From Chryseobacterium gleum (lineage in GTDB: Bacteria > Bacteroidota > Bacteroidia > Flavobacteriales_D > Crocinitomicaceae), in the NCBI GenBank assembly GCA_945888625.1, contig CAMDAH010000010.1, forward strand, positions 1 to 64,000: DNA of 64,000 nt, in the 5' to 3' direction. The notes below the pieces were generated by a model, which saw nothing but the letters and a program-made list of their open reading frames with translations, was not told the origin of the DNA and ran no database searches. Below, piece by piece: positions 9,291-18,104 of the stretch. Both the position numbers and the translations under genes were made by a program. How positions within the stretch are numbered: position 1 is the stretch's first letter; each line of letters begins with the position of its first letter.

Positions 9291-11327
9291 ATGTATAAAT
9301 TTCTTAGCATTTTTCTGCTCTTCTTTTTACAACAACCGATATTTGCACAATTAATAAATCACGAAGATGTCGTTAATGTCAAATTTTCGCTTGAGCAAAA
9401 AGAGAATGAAGCATTTGTTGTAGCAAAGATTAAGATTGTTCCTGGCTGGCATATTAATTCGTTCAAATTACCTCAAGGCTCTTTTGCAATTCCTACCGAT
9501 ATAAAGATTAACACGAATGTGAATTGCATGGTAAAAGAAATTAGTGAACCAAAGCCTATTCAATACATCGACGAAGATCTAGGTGACATGCAGAGTCATC
9601 ACAAAGGTTCGCTCACTATGAAAAGAAAATTACTAGTTACTTCTGGGACTGATTTTAAAATTTCCGGTTTATTTTCTTTCCAAGTTTGTGATGAAGCAGG
9701 GAAATGTCTAATGCCTCACGAATATCCATTTTCCCTGAATGTTAAAGGTACAGTTCTTGCAGTTCCCAAAGACAGTACTAAGTCAGAACCTGAAAAAAGC
9801 GATATTACAAATCAAAAAATCGAAAAAAGCAGCACAGCCAAAATAAATAGTGTAAAAAAGAAACCGACTGAATCAGGCAAAAAATCGTTGTTGCTTATCT
9901 TTCTTATTTCGTTTTTAAGTGGATTTGCAGCTTTGCTAACACCATGTGTGTTTCCAATGATTCCAATGACTGTAAGTTTCTTCACAAAAAGCAGCAAGTC
10001 AAAGGCAGCTGGCATTCGAAATGCTATCATTTATGGCTTATCCATTATAGTGATTTATGTGGTACTTGGAACTATTGTCACCACGATTTTTGGTCCGTCT
10101 GCGTTGAATGCGCTATCTACTAACGTTTGGTTTAATATCATTTTCTTTATTTTACTCGTGATTTTTGCTGTTTCGTTCATGGGGGCGTTTGAAATTATGT
10201 TACCAAGTTCTTGGCAAAACAAAGCGGATAAAGCTTCCGATAAAGGTGGATTAATTGGAATATTTTTTATGGCACTAGCCCTTGCTTTAGTTTCATTTTC
10301 ATGCACAGGGCCAATTGTAGGCACTTTATTAGTAGAATCGGCAACGATTGGCGGCATAGCGCCATTTGTAGGAATGTTTGGATTTTCCTTGGCATTGGCC
10401 CTACCTTTTACACTCTTTGCGGCTTTTCCTGGCTGGATGAATTCACTACCTAAATCTGGTGGTTGGTTAAATACAGTTAAAGTATTTTTAGGATTTTTAG
10501 AACTCGCTCTAGCTTTCAAGTTTCTCTCAAATGCCGATTTAGTGGTGCAAGGTCATTTGCTAGAGCGTGAATTATTTTTAGCCATTTGGATTGGTATATT
10601 CACCGTGCTTGCCATCTACCTCTTAGGCTTTATCCGCCTACCACACGATAGTCCAATCGAAAAACTTTCTGTTGGTAGAACAATGCTCGGTATGGTAACC
10701 CTCATCTTTGTAATTTACTTACTTCCCGGCATGTGGGGAGCACAATTAAAATTAATCAGTGGATTTCCTCCACCACTTTCCTACAGCGAATCGCCCGGCG
10801 GCATTGGTGGTACTAAAATTTCGATTGATGGTCAAATAAATGAAGACATGCACTTAGGTCCTCAAAACATAATGGTGTTCCATGAATTAGACAAAGCGGA
10901 AGCATATGCTAGAAAAGTAAATAAACCTCTATTTCTAGATTTTACGGGGCACGCATGTGTGAACTGCAGAAAAATGGAAGAAAAAGTTTGGGGTGAAGCA
11001 GGAGTACTTGAAATACTGCGTGATAAGATGGTTATTGTTTCATTATATGTTGATGAAAAAACAGCGCTTCCAGCTTCTGAACATAAAGAATTGGAATATG
11101 CGCCGGGTAAAAAAATGAAAATTACGCAAGTTGGCCACAAATGGAGTTATTTGCAAACTACCCGATATAAGAGTAATACACAGCCCTACTATCGCTTGTT
11201 AGGACCAAAAGGCGAAGACTTAGAAATCGGTTCTGCTGATTACGAACACCACGGAAATACGAAAGATTTCAAAGTATGGTTAGAAAAAGGATTAGCCGAA
11301 TTTGATAAGGCAAACAGTAAGAACTGA
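9291..11327 (+). CDS. dsbD: Thiol:disulfide interchange protein DsbD
   Basis: DsbD moves reducing power from cytoplasmic thioredoxin across the inner membrane to periplasmic thiol proteins. The 678 residues show the whole three-part design. There is a signal peptide, then an alpha domain with the redox pair CDEAGKC (near residue 140). Next is an eight-helix CcdA-like membrane domain with LLTPCVFPMIP (Cys near 220) and a second cysteine in SFSCTGPIVG (near 340). A thioredoxin-like gamma domain ends the protein, with its active site CVNC near residues 556-559. A lysine- and serine-rich linker separates alpha domain and membrane part. The gene is preceded closely by a separate alpha-domain protein. 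All six redox cysteines appear to be present. Confidence 0.93.
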   Translation: MYKFLSIFLLFFLQQPIFAQLINHEDVVNVKFSLEQKENEAFVVAKIKIVPGWHINSFKLPQGSFAIPTDIKINTNVNCMVKEISEPKPIQYIDEDLGDMQSHHKGSLTMKRKLLVTSGTDFKISGLFSFQVCDEAGKCLMPHEYPFSLNVKGTVLAVPKDSTKSEPEKSDITNQKIEKSSTAKINSVKKKPTESGKKSLLLIFLISFLSGFAALLTPCVFPMIPMTVSFFTKSSKSKAAGIRNAIIYGLSIIVIYVVLGTIVTTIFGPSALNALSTNVWFNIIFFILLVIFAVSFMGAFEIMLPSSWQNKADKASDKGGLIGIFFMALALALVSFSCTGPIVGTLLVESATIGGIAPFVGMFGFSLALALPFTLFAAFPGWMNSLPKSGGWLNTVKVFLGFLELALAFKFLSNADLVVQGHLLERELFLAIWIGIFTVLAIYLLGFIRLPHDSPIEKLSVGRTMLGMVTLIFVIYLLPGMWGAQLKLISGFPPPLSYSESPGGIGGTKISIDGQINEDMHLGPQNIMVFHELDKAEAYARKVNKPLFLDFTGHACVNCRKMEEKVWGEAGVLEILRDKMVIVSLYVDEKTALPASEHKELEYAPGKKMKITQVGHKWSYLQTTRYKSNTQPYYRLLGPKGEDLEIGSADYEHHGNTKDFKVWLEKGLAEFDKANSKN

Positions 11328-11394
11328 TGCTTATTTCTTTGATTAATCAAGTGTTTTTAACTCAACATTTTCTTTACTGCAGTTATTATTGGTT

Positions 11395-13191
11395 ATGAAA
11401 CTTTGCATCGCCGAAAAACCCAGTGTCGCTAAAGATTTAGCTGAAATATTAGGCGCCAAAACTCGTCACGATGGTTTTTATGAAGGAAATGGGTATTGCG
11501 TTACTTGGACCTTTGGCCACCTCTGTTCCTTAAAAGACCCCGAAGATTACAATCCCAATTGGAAAACCTGGAAGCTGGAGGACTTGCCCATAATTCCCTT
11601 ACAATTTGGCATTAAAATAAAAGGCGATAAGGGGGTCGAAAAACAATTTCAAACTATAAAACAACTCGTTTCAAAAGCGACAGAAATTATAAATTGTGGG
11701 GATGCTGGACAAGAAGGCGAGCTAATCCAGCGTTGGGTATTACTCAAAGCGCAATGCAAGGTACCCATTAAAAGATTATGGATTTCTTCCTTAACCGAGG
11801 AGGCCATTAAAACTGGATTCAGTAAACTCAAAGACTCAAAAGATTTTGATAATTTATTCGCTGCAGGAAATTCGCGCGCTGTGGGTGATTGGATGCTCGG
11901 AATAAACGGGACCAGATTATACACTAAAAAATACGGAAAAAATAAATTGGTATTGTCTGTTGGTCGTGTTCAAACACCTACTTTGGCAATGATTGTTAAC
12001 CGGCAGAAAGAAATTAATGCCTTTCATTCAGCCGACTATTGGGAACTAAAAACCACCTATCGCGACACGGAATTTTTATGTCAAATTGATCGCCTAAAAT
12101 CCGTAGAAAAAGCCCAAAAAGGATTGGAATATCTCCTAAACAAACCCTTTGAAGTTACTTCTTTCGAACAGAAAGAGGCCAAAGAAGGAAATCCACGCTT
12201 GTATGATTTGACCTCTCTCCAAGTGGATGGGAACAAACGATTTGGTTTTGGTGCTGAACAAACGCTTAACCTTATTCAAAGTTTATACGAGAAAAAATTA
12301 GTGACTTACCCAAGGGTTGATACTACTTACCTCTCGGAAGATTTACATCCAAAAATTAAGGGTATTCTAGGGAATTTGAAAGAATACAAGCGATTTACGG
12401 ATGTTTTACTTCAGAAATCCATTCCAAAATCTAAAACGATTTTCGACGATAAAAAAATTACTGACCACCATGCCATTATTCCTACGGGAATTGTTCCATC
12501 AGGAATTTCTCAAGACGAGCAAAAAATTTATGACTTAATCTGTCGGCGATTTATTGCTGTTTTTTATCCTGAGTGTAAAGTATCGAATACAACGGTATTG
12601 GGAAAAGTAGATGCTTTGGTCTTTAAAGCCACTGGAAAGCAAATTATTTCAAAGGGTTGGCGAGAAGTATACGATGATTTGAAAGAAGAAAAAGTGGACG
12701 AAGCGGAGGACAAAGAGTTGAAAAAAGATCCCAAAGAAGCCGAAGAAAAGATCCTTCCTGTTTTTGAAAAAGGCGAAAGTGGACCGCATGAACCAGTTAT
12801 TCATAAAGGAAAAACTAGCCCTCCCAAATACTACACTGAAGCAACCTTACTTCGTGCCATGGAGACCGCAGGTAAATTGGTAGAAAACGAGGAAATGAGA
12901 GAATTAATGAAAGAAAACGGTATTGGCAGACCTTCTACCCGTGCTAATATTATCGAAACTCTTTTCAAACGAAAATACATTGAAAAGAAGAAAAAAAATC
13001 TTGTCGCAACAGATACAGGGATGTCTTTAATTGATGTTATTAAAAGTGATTTATTAAAAAGTCCAGAACTGACGGGACAATGGGAACATAAACTTCGATT
13101 AATTGAAAAAGGGTCGTATGATCCACAAAAATTCAAAGAGGAACTCTTTAAAATGGTACGTAAATTAAGTGATGAGGTGATTTTCAATTAA
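11395..13191 (+). CDS. topB: DNA topoisomerase III (type IA)
   Basis: This enzyme relaxes and decatenates DNA by a single-strand break held on a tyrosine. The 598 residues start with the Toprim domain MKLCIAEKPSVAKDLAEILG; the acidic metal residues are in GDAGQEGELIQ near residue 105. The catalytic tyrosine is in LVTYPRVDTTYL near residue 304. The closing domain contains GIGRPSTRANIIETL. ATG 11395 is preferred to an in-frame TTG two codons earlier because it gives the usual N-terminus. The protein stops soon after the core fold and has none of the C-terminal cysteine zinc fingers many TopB homologues carry; a highly charged stretch (about residues 430-465) sits in the middle. The gene stands alone, 67 bases after dsbD. 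Confidence 0.93.
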   Translation: MKLCIAEKPSVAKDLAEILGAKTRHDGFYEGNGYCVTWTFGHLCSLKDPEDYNPNWKTWKLEDLPIIPLQFGIKIKGDKGVEKQFQTIKQLVSKATEIINCGDAGQEGELIQRWVLLKAQCKVPIKRLWISSLTEEAIKTGFSKLKDSKDFDNLFAAGNSRAVGDWMLGINGTRLYTKKYGKNKLVLSVGRVQTPTLAMIVNRQKEINAFHSADYWELKTTYRDTEFLCQIDRLKSVEKAQKGLEYLLNKPFEVTSFEQKEAKEGNPRLYDLTSLQVDGNKRFGFGAEQTLNLIQSLYEKKLVTYPRVDTTYLSEDLHPKIKGILGNLKEYKRFTDVLLQKSIPKSKTIFDDKKITDHHAIIPTGIVPSGISQDEQKIYDLICRRFIAVFYPECKVSNTTVLGKVDALVFKATGKQIISKGWREVYDDLKEEKVDEAEDKELKKDPKEAEEKILPVFEKGESGPHEPVIHKGKTSPPKYYTEATLLRAMETAGKLVENEEMRELMKENGIGRPSTRANIIETLFKRKYIEKKKKNLVATDTGMSLIDVIKSDLLKSPELTGQWEHKLRLIEKGSYDPQKFKEELFKMVRKLSDEVIFN

Positions 13192-13231
13192 TAAAAAATA
13201 CCATTTTAGCCAAAAATAACTATTTTATAAA

Positions 13232-13363
13232 ATTCAACTCTTTAAATTATCACTTTCACTTTTTGTGATTTATTCATTAACTGCTTGTAATAACTAAAAA
13301 CCAGCTGAAGTTGACAAAGCAGACGTGCAAGAAACGTAACGATTAGAGGAAGTACGAATTTAA
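13232..13363 (+). pseudogene. Remnant of a small lipoprotein gene
   Basis: Read in one frame from 13232, this gap encodes LFKLSLSLFVIYSLTAC, a textbook lipoprotein signal with lipobox and cysteine. It continues NN, stop, KPAEVDKADVQET, stop, RLEEVRI, stop. The start position has ATT where ATG would be expected, and two in-frame TAA codons interrupt the frame (13295 and 13337). The coding look on both sides of the stops suggests a recently inactivated small lipoprotein. The rest of the 226-base gap between topB and the patatin gene holds nothing else I can name. Confidence 0.45.
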
Positions 13364-13417
13364 AATTATTGCCTAACTTAGGGATTAATAAATTTTATAA
13401 TTAATAACGATAAGCCT

Positions 13418-14272
13418 ATGTTTTTCGGAAAAAAAGTAATCATTCTAGAAGGCGGAGGGTTTAAAACAAGTTTTACTGCGGGTGTCCTTGATGCTTTTAT
13501 GGTATACGACCAATTTGATTTTGACGTTATTGTTGGTGTATCTGGCGGCGCATTGGCAGGTTCATATTTTTTAAGTCGACAATTTGGTGACTATTATAAT
13601 ACTATTAAAGACTATTGCAAAGACCCAAGATTCGTTAGTTTTTCAAAAGTATTTTCTGAAGGCCTACTTAACCTAAATTTTTTCCACGAAATTGCAGAAC
13701 AAAATTTTCCGCTAAATAAAGAATTAGCAGTTAATTCCTTGTCCGTTAAATCCTTTTTTATTGTCCTAACCCATGCGAATACGGGAAAAGCGCATTATTT
13801 GCAACCCAATTCCGAAAATTGGATAGATATGAGCATTGCAACATGTACAGTCCCACTGCTAACGAAAGGTTCTCATTTAGTGGGGCAAGAACTATATTCA
13901 GACGGCGGAATTAGCGACCCAATTCCTATAAAATGGGTAATGCAACAAAACCCTAGCGAAGTACTATTAATTAGAACGACAGATGCAAAATTTAAAATTA
14001 GTGCTGTTAAACCTGAATTTTTTGTGTCCAAAATGATAAAAGCAAATAATAACATAAAAAAGAGCGTGAATAATTATCAGGAAAACATAAAAGAATCTGT
14101 TGACTATGCCAATTCATTACAAAAGGAAGGGAGAATTGAACAAATCATACCTGATAAAGCGCTTAAAACCCAACTTTATACCAATTCAATTGAAAATATA
14201 GTAAGGGACTATCGCAATGGTATTGAAGCAGGAATGAATTTTATTCAAAAAACAAAAAAAATAAAGCGTTAG
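13418..14272 (+). CDS. Patatin-like phospholipase
   Basis: This 284-residue protein is a serine lipid acyl hydrolase of the patatin family, in the bacterial YjjU-type branch by length and motif spacing. The oxyanion hole is in LEGGGFKTSFTAGVLD (near residue 8), the nucleophile serine is in GVSGG (about residues 43-47), and the catalytic aspartate is in DGGISDPIP (near residue 167). There is no signal peptide, so it is probably cytoplasmic or loosely membrane-bound. The C-terminal 70 residues are lysine-rich. It is transcribed alone and converges with the M4 protease gene 45 bases away. The lipid substrate is unknown. Confidence 0.85.
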   Translation: MFFGKKVIILEGGGFKTSFTAGVLDAFMVYDQFDFDVIVGVSGGALAGSYFLSRQFGDYYNTIKDYCKDPRFVSFSKVFSEGLLNLNFFHEIAEQNFPLNKELAVNSLSVKSFFIVLTHANTGKAHYLQPNSENWIDMSIATCTVPLLTKGSHLVGQELYSDGGISDPIPIKWVMQQNPSEVLLIRTTDAKFKISAVKPEFFVSKMIKANNNIKKSVNNYQENIKESVDYANSLQKEGRIEQIIPDKALKTQLYTNSIENIVRDYRNGIEAGMNFIQKTKKIKR

Positions 14273-14317
14273 GAAATAACAATTAACAAATTGAAAAATT
14301 TGACACTTATTTTTTTA

Positions 14318-17300
14318 CTATAACTTTTGAATTTTAATTAATTGATTACTATTTAAACCTTGCATTTTCACCTTCAGTAAGTATTGACCCATCGATAAAT
14401 GAGACAATGGTAACTCCAAAGTTTGTTTTCCCGCACTTAAATACGCAATGGTTTTTCGGTAGACAACTCTTCCAAATAAATCCATAATTTCCATTTCAAC
14501 ATTCTCAGTACTTACTTTAGTTTCCAATTCCAAAAGGCAATAATTGTTAAACGGATTGGGGGAAACGTTTAGTTGAAAAAGACCTCCTGTCACATCATCC
14601 AATCCTGCATCATCAGCAAAAGAGGTGAAATAAGCAGTGTCTGAACAATTGGCATTCGATGCCACCATCATTACATTATAGGTTCCAGGACTTGTATATA
14701 GATTGGAAGGTGTAGCTAGATTTGAAAAAGTAACGTTACCAAAATCCCAAGCATAATTAGTAGCATTAAAAGAAGTATTGCTAATGGTTGAATACGTCAT
14801 ACCAACTGTGTTGCCCGTAAAAACAGCATCAACAGAATCCATCGCAGCAATTACCGGAACACGTGGACTTATACAGGCATCTTTTTGAATTTCCCAATCA
14901 TAAAAATAATAGTAATAAGTTGCTCCAGCCGAAGACCCTGTAATTTGAAGCAATCCAGGTATACTATATGGGTAAACGACTCCGCCATTATTTCTAACTA
15001 AATTCATTTGAGAACCTCCCATTCGGTAACCGTTTCCTGGGTTAACATGGAAATTTAACGCCACCCTTGAAGCACCTGCTGGAATATTAACAAATCGTGT
15101 GTCTAATTGATTCCCTGACACATCCCATAATGTAATGGTTCGATCACCTGCACCTGTTGCACTTACCCAAGCTGAGATAATCGTTAATGGTTGTTGTACA
15201 TTAAATGTTAAATACTGAACAGAAGCATTATTATGATTGGCACTTGTTCCGATAGCATTTGTTAGAGGTCCAACATATGACAATGGTTGAGGCTCATTGT
15301 TTTCCACCCAAAAAGTATCTGTTACGGCCAAATAGGTTGAATACGTGTTGCCAAACCATAGCGGTGTAGCAGAAAATTCATTCGAATACCCAATTACATT
15401 TCCGAATGCACTTGCCGTAATAGTTATTGAATCTGATTCACATATTGCCAAATCGCTTACGATGGGGCTAAGTGGCCTAGAGACATTGATATAAGCAGGT
15501 TTAATTAAGGTGTCTTGTCCTTGTGCATTACTAGCAATTAATTGAACAGTATAAATTCCATTTTGCGTGTAAACATGTGTTGGAGATTGAAGATTGGATG
15601 TAGATCCATCACCAAATTCCCATTGCCAAGCAATAGGGCCGTTGGTAGAAATATCAATAAAATTGATAACGCCGTCACACGTGTTTTGCGTGGTTGAATA
15701 AAAATCAACAAGAGGAGGTGTACTTGGTAAATTACAAGACCAAGTCATCACAAAACCTGGATTATTAAGATAGGTATCACTAAAAAACTTTAAAGTCACT
15801 GCGCCATATAAACTCGTGATGGTTCCACCATTTGGTAAAGTCGTTCCTGTATATTGTCCAATTAACGGACTATTAACAGAATTTCCATTGTAGATGTATA
15901 AGTAGTCATAATTCAATTCCAAATCAAAAGCACTAAAATTCAGGGTAACGGTTGATGCGCCAATTGGTGCAATAGTTATCGTACTCGTGATGTTATCTTG
16001 GTAATTATTGGCTAGGCCTCCTGGATCAAAAAGAGAACCTGTGCAGGTGTTTTGAGTCTGATTAGCGCCATTCGGGCTCATCGTAATGGCACATGGCAAA
16101 TTTGGATCGACTACAATATAATTAATAAGTGTTTCAGTATCTGTTCCACATGCACCGCCAGATGCCGTAAGACTCACTGTGTATGAACCTGGATTTGTAT
16201 ACGTGTGAGAGGGATTGAGTGCGTTAGAAGTACTACCATCACCGAAATTCCACAGAAATGTTCCTCCATTACTACTTAAATTAGTAAAATCAACTAGTGC
16301 GGGAGATTGACAAAATGTTTGGAAAGAAGTTGAAAATCCAGCGGTAACAGTATAGGAAAAGACAGCGCCAACCCCCACTGCATGCCAGGCATTGGTAGTA
16401 GAAATAACTTCAGGGCTGCAAGCACCAAATAAATCAATAGCAGACTGAATGGCATAAAACCGGGCATCTTGGTGGTCAACATTAGGCGTTAAATAAATAG
16501 TCAAATTTCTAAATGCTATTCTAGATGCATTGGTTATACCTAAACCCGATACGTTAAACACATTCCCCAAATCATTGGTGCCATTTCCCCCAACTGTCAA
16601 ACGATAATACCAATGATTTTGTACGCCAGAATTGGTATGCACTCCTCCATTGTCCTGTGTACCAGTGTAATAATGCGTTCCTGTGTAGGTGTCAGGATCT
16701 TGAAATGCATTCGGATTACTCATGCTTCGAATGCCATTTCCGTTTGGAGTAGCATCTTCGCCCATAATCCAATTAAGAGAATTATTATTCGCAAAAGCGG
16801 AGACTGAAATACCGAAAATATCTGAGAAGGACTCATTTAAGGCCCCCGATTCGTTCGCATACACTAAACCTGCCGAATTAAAGGTAAGTCCGTGGGTAAT
16901 TTCATGCCCTGTGATGTCTAAATCAGTTAGCGGCGTGAAGGTAGTACCATTTCCATCTCCATAGGTCATTCGTTGGCCATCCCAAAATGCGTTATTGTAG
17001 TTGGTATTGTAATGCACATAACTCTTCAACATAAATCCATTTCCATCGATACTGTTTCGATTATGCACTTGATCAAAATAATCATAGGTCATTTCTGCGC
17101 CCCAATGGGCATCAGTAGCATATTGATCCAACGATGCGTTTACGTTGTTCCAATTATTATCTGTATCGATAAAATCAACAGCAGCACCATAATTTGATGT
17201 GTTATTAAGATCATAGGTTTGAATGCCATTTCCCCTTCCAGTTTCTCGAAGTCTAAATTGATTGTTGAAATAATCCGCCATCATGGCACGATTTCCCGAA

Positions 17301-18046
17301 TATACAGTTACCGCATTCCCTAAGCTATCCGCTGTGTGAATTTGATCGGTTGAATAAACAACCAACCCAGTATGCGCATCAACATAAATATTTTGACGAC
17401 TAAGCGGTTGACTCGCATAGACATCCATCTTATACGCCAATTGAAATTCAGCCCGATTATAATCTCCTTGAGTTGCCACCCAAACTAAGGCCGGTTTCGG
17501 GAAATAACTTGCGTCAGCATTCTGAGTTTCATATTTCAACAAAGCTTCCTCCATTGGGACGTCCCATTTATAAGTTGAGGCATTAACAGCATTAAGAGCT
17601 GATTGAACCGCAACAGATGCTTCAATTGAAGGACTAGCACTCTGATCAATATTCGTGTAAAACGCCCCGTTAATTGAGGATAATTTACCGGCAATAAAAT
17701 GTGCTTTATAGATCCCAAACTCTACTGGACTTCCTTTATAATATTGCTGAAAGGTGAGGTGTTTTTGTTCTTGATTATCGAATTCAGCTTTTACTAATTC
17801 GAAGCTATAATCTGCAGATAAATTAAATAGTTTGCTTAAAAAACTAACTATTTGCCCCTCATTTATTGATAATTCAGCACTAAATTGAATATAATCTGGC
17901 ACCCTATTTTCTCCTTTCAACCTTAATACAGTTGCATATGGATACTTTTGAGAGGCTTCATTGCCATAAAAAACTTGTTGGGCAGAACAGGGGGAAGTAA
18001 CTTGTAATGCAACGAATAATAAAGAGAGAATAATTGTAAGTTTCAT
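14318..18046 (-). CDS. Secreted M4 (thermolysin-like) metalloprotease with PKD, CUB and T9SS sorting domains
   Basis: This 1242-residue protease is exported and probably surface-bound or released. In order: signal peptide (cut near SPCSAQ, residue 23); FTP/PepSY propeptide (to about 230); and M4 catalytic domain with the zinc site HEITH near residues 380-384 and the third ligand in NESGALNESFSD near 400. These are followed by a PKD domain (FLWNFGDGSTS), a CUB-like domain (about 650-780), a second PKD (WQWEFGDGSTS), a poorly defined beta region and a third PKD-like unit (YAWDFGNV). The last 85 residues are a type A T9SS sorting domain (NVSPNPFNNY start). Its export would need the T9SS whose parts are encoded at 38.6-47.6 kb. 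It is a single-gene unit with its own -7 box. Confidence 0.93.
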   Translation of the reverse strand: MKLTIILSLLFVALQVTSPCSAQQVFYGNEASQKYPYATVLRLKGENRVPDYIQFSAELSINEGQIVSFLSKLFNLSADYSFELVKAEFDNQEQKHLTFQQYYKGSPVEFGIYKAHFIAGKLSSINGAFYTNIDQSASPSIEASVAVQSALNAVNASTYKWDVPMEEALLKYETQNADASYFPKPALVWVATQGDYNRAEFQLAYKMDVYASQPLSRQNIYVDAHTGLVVYSTDQIHTADSLGNAVTVYSGNRAMMADYFNNQFRLRETGRGNGIQTYDLNNTSNYGAAVDFIDTDNNWNNVNASLDQYATDAHWGAEMTYDYFDQVHNRNSIDGNGFMLKSYVHYNTNYNNAFWDGQRMTYGDGNGTTFTPLTDLDITGHEITHGLTFNSAGLVYANESGALNESFSDIFGISVSAFANNNSLNWIMGEDATPNGNGIRSMSNPNAFQDPDTYTGTHYYTGTQDNGGVHTNSGVQNHWYYRLTVGGNGTNDLGNVFNVSGLGITNASRIAFRNLTIYLTPNVDHQDARFYAIQSAIDLFGACSPEVISTTNAWHAVGVGAVFSYTVTAGFSTSFQTFCQSPALVDFTNLSSNGGTFLWNFGDGSTSNALNPSHTYTNPGSYTVSLTASGGACGTDTETLINYIVVDPNLPCAITMSPNGANQTQNTCTGSLFDPGGLANNYQDNITSTITIAPIGASTVTLNFSAFDLELNYDYLYIYNGNSVNSPLIGQYTGTTLPNGGTITSLYGAVTLKFFSDTYLNNPGFVMTWSCNLPSTPPLVDFYSTTQNTCDGVINFIDISTNGPIAWQWEFGDGSTSNLQSPTHVYTQNGIYTVQLIASNAQGQDTLIKPAYINVSRPLSPIVSDLAICESDSITITASAFGNVIGYSNEFSATPLWFGNTYSTYLAVTDTFWVENNEPQPLSYVGPLTNAIGTSANHNNASVQYLTFNVQQPLTIISAWVSATGAGDRTITLWDVSGNQLDTRFVNIPAGASRVALNFHVNPGNGYRMGGSQMNLVRNNGGVVYPYSIPGLLQITGSSAGATYYYYFYDWEIQKDACISPRVPVIAAMDSVDAVFTGNTVGMTYSTISNTSFNATNYAWDFGNVTFSNLATPSNLYTSPGTYNVMMVASNANCSDTAYFTSFADDAGLDDVTGGLFQLNVSPNPFNNYCLLELETKVSTENVEMEIMDLFGRVVYRKTIAYLSAGKQTLELPLSHLSMGQYLLKVKMQGLNSNQLIKIQKL

Positions 18047-18063
18047 AGTAAAATTCTAATTCT

Positions 18064-18071
18064 CAAAAATA
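18064..18071 (-). promoter_or_regulatory. -7 box of the M4 protease promoter
   Basis: The minus strand reads TATTTTTG, a full match to TAnnTTTG, ending 17 bases before the protease ATG. I see no well-spaced -33 element. Confidence 0.5.
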
Positions 18072-18104
18072 CAACAAATAGCACAAAATTCTATTAAGAA
18101 AAGA

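Noticed and set aside
10055..10519. Minus-strand open frame of 154 codons inside dsbD
   Set aside because: Fully contained in the well-supported dsbD gene on the other strand, without a family match; it is a shadow of the alternating codon pattern.
11339..11350. 12-base palindrome TTGATTAATCAA before topB
   Set aside because: Could be an operator, but AT-rich palindromes of this length are common here and no regulator is nearby.
12831..13187. Minus-strand open frame of 118 codons inside topB
   Set aside because: Overlaps the conserved end of topB and shows no recognisable motif.
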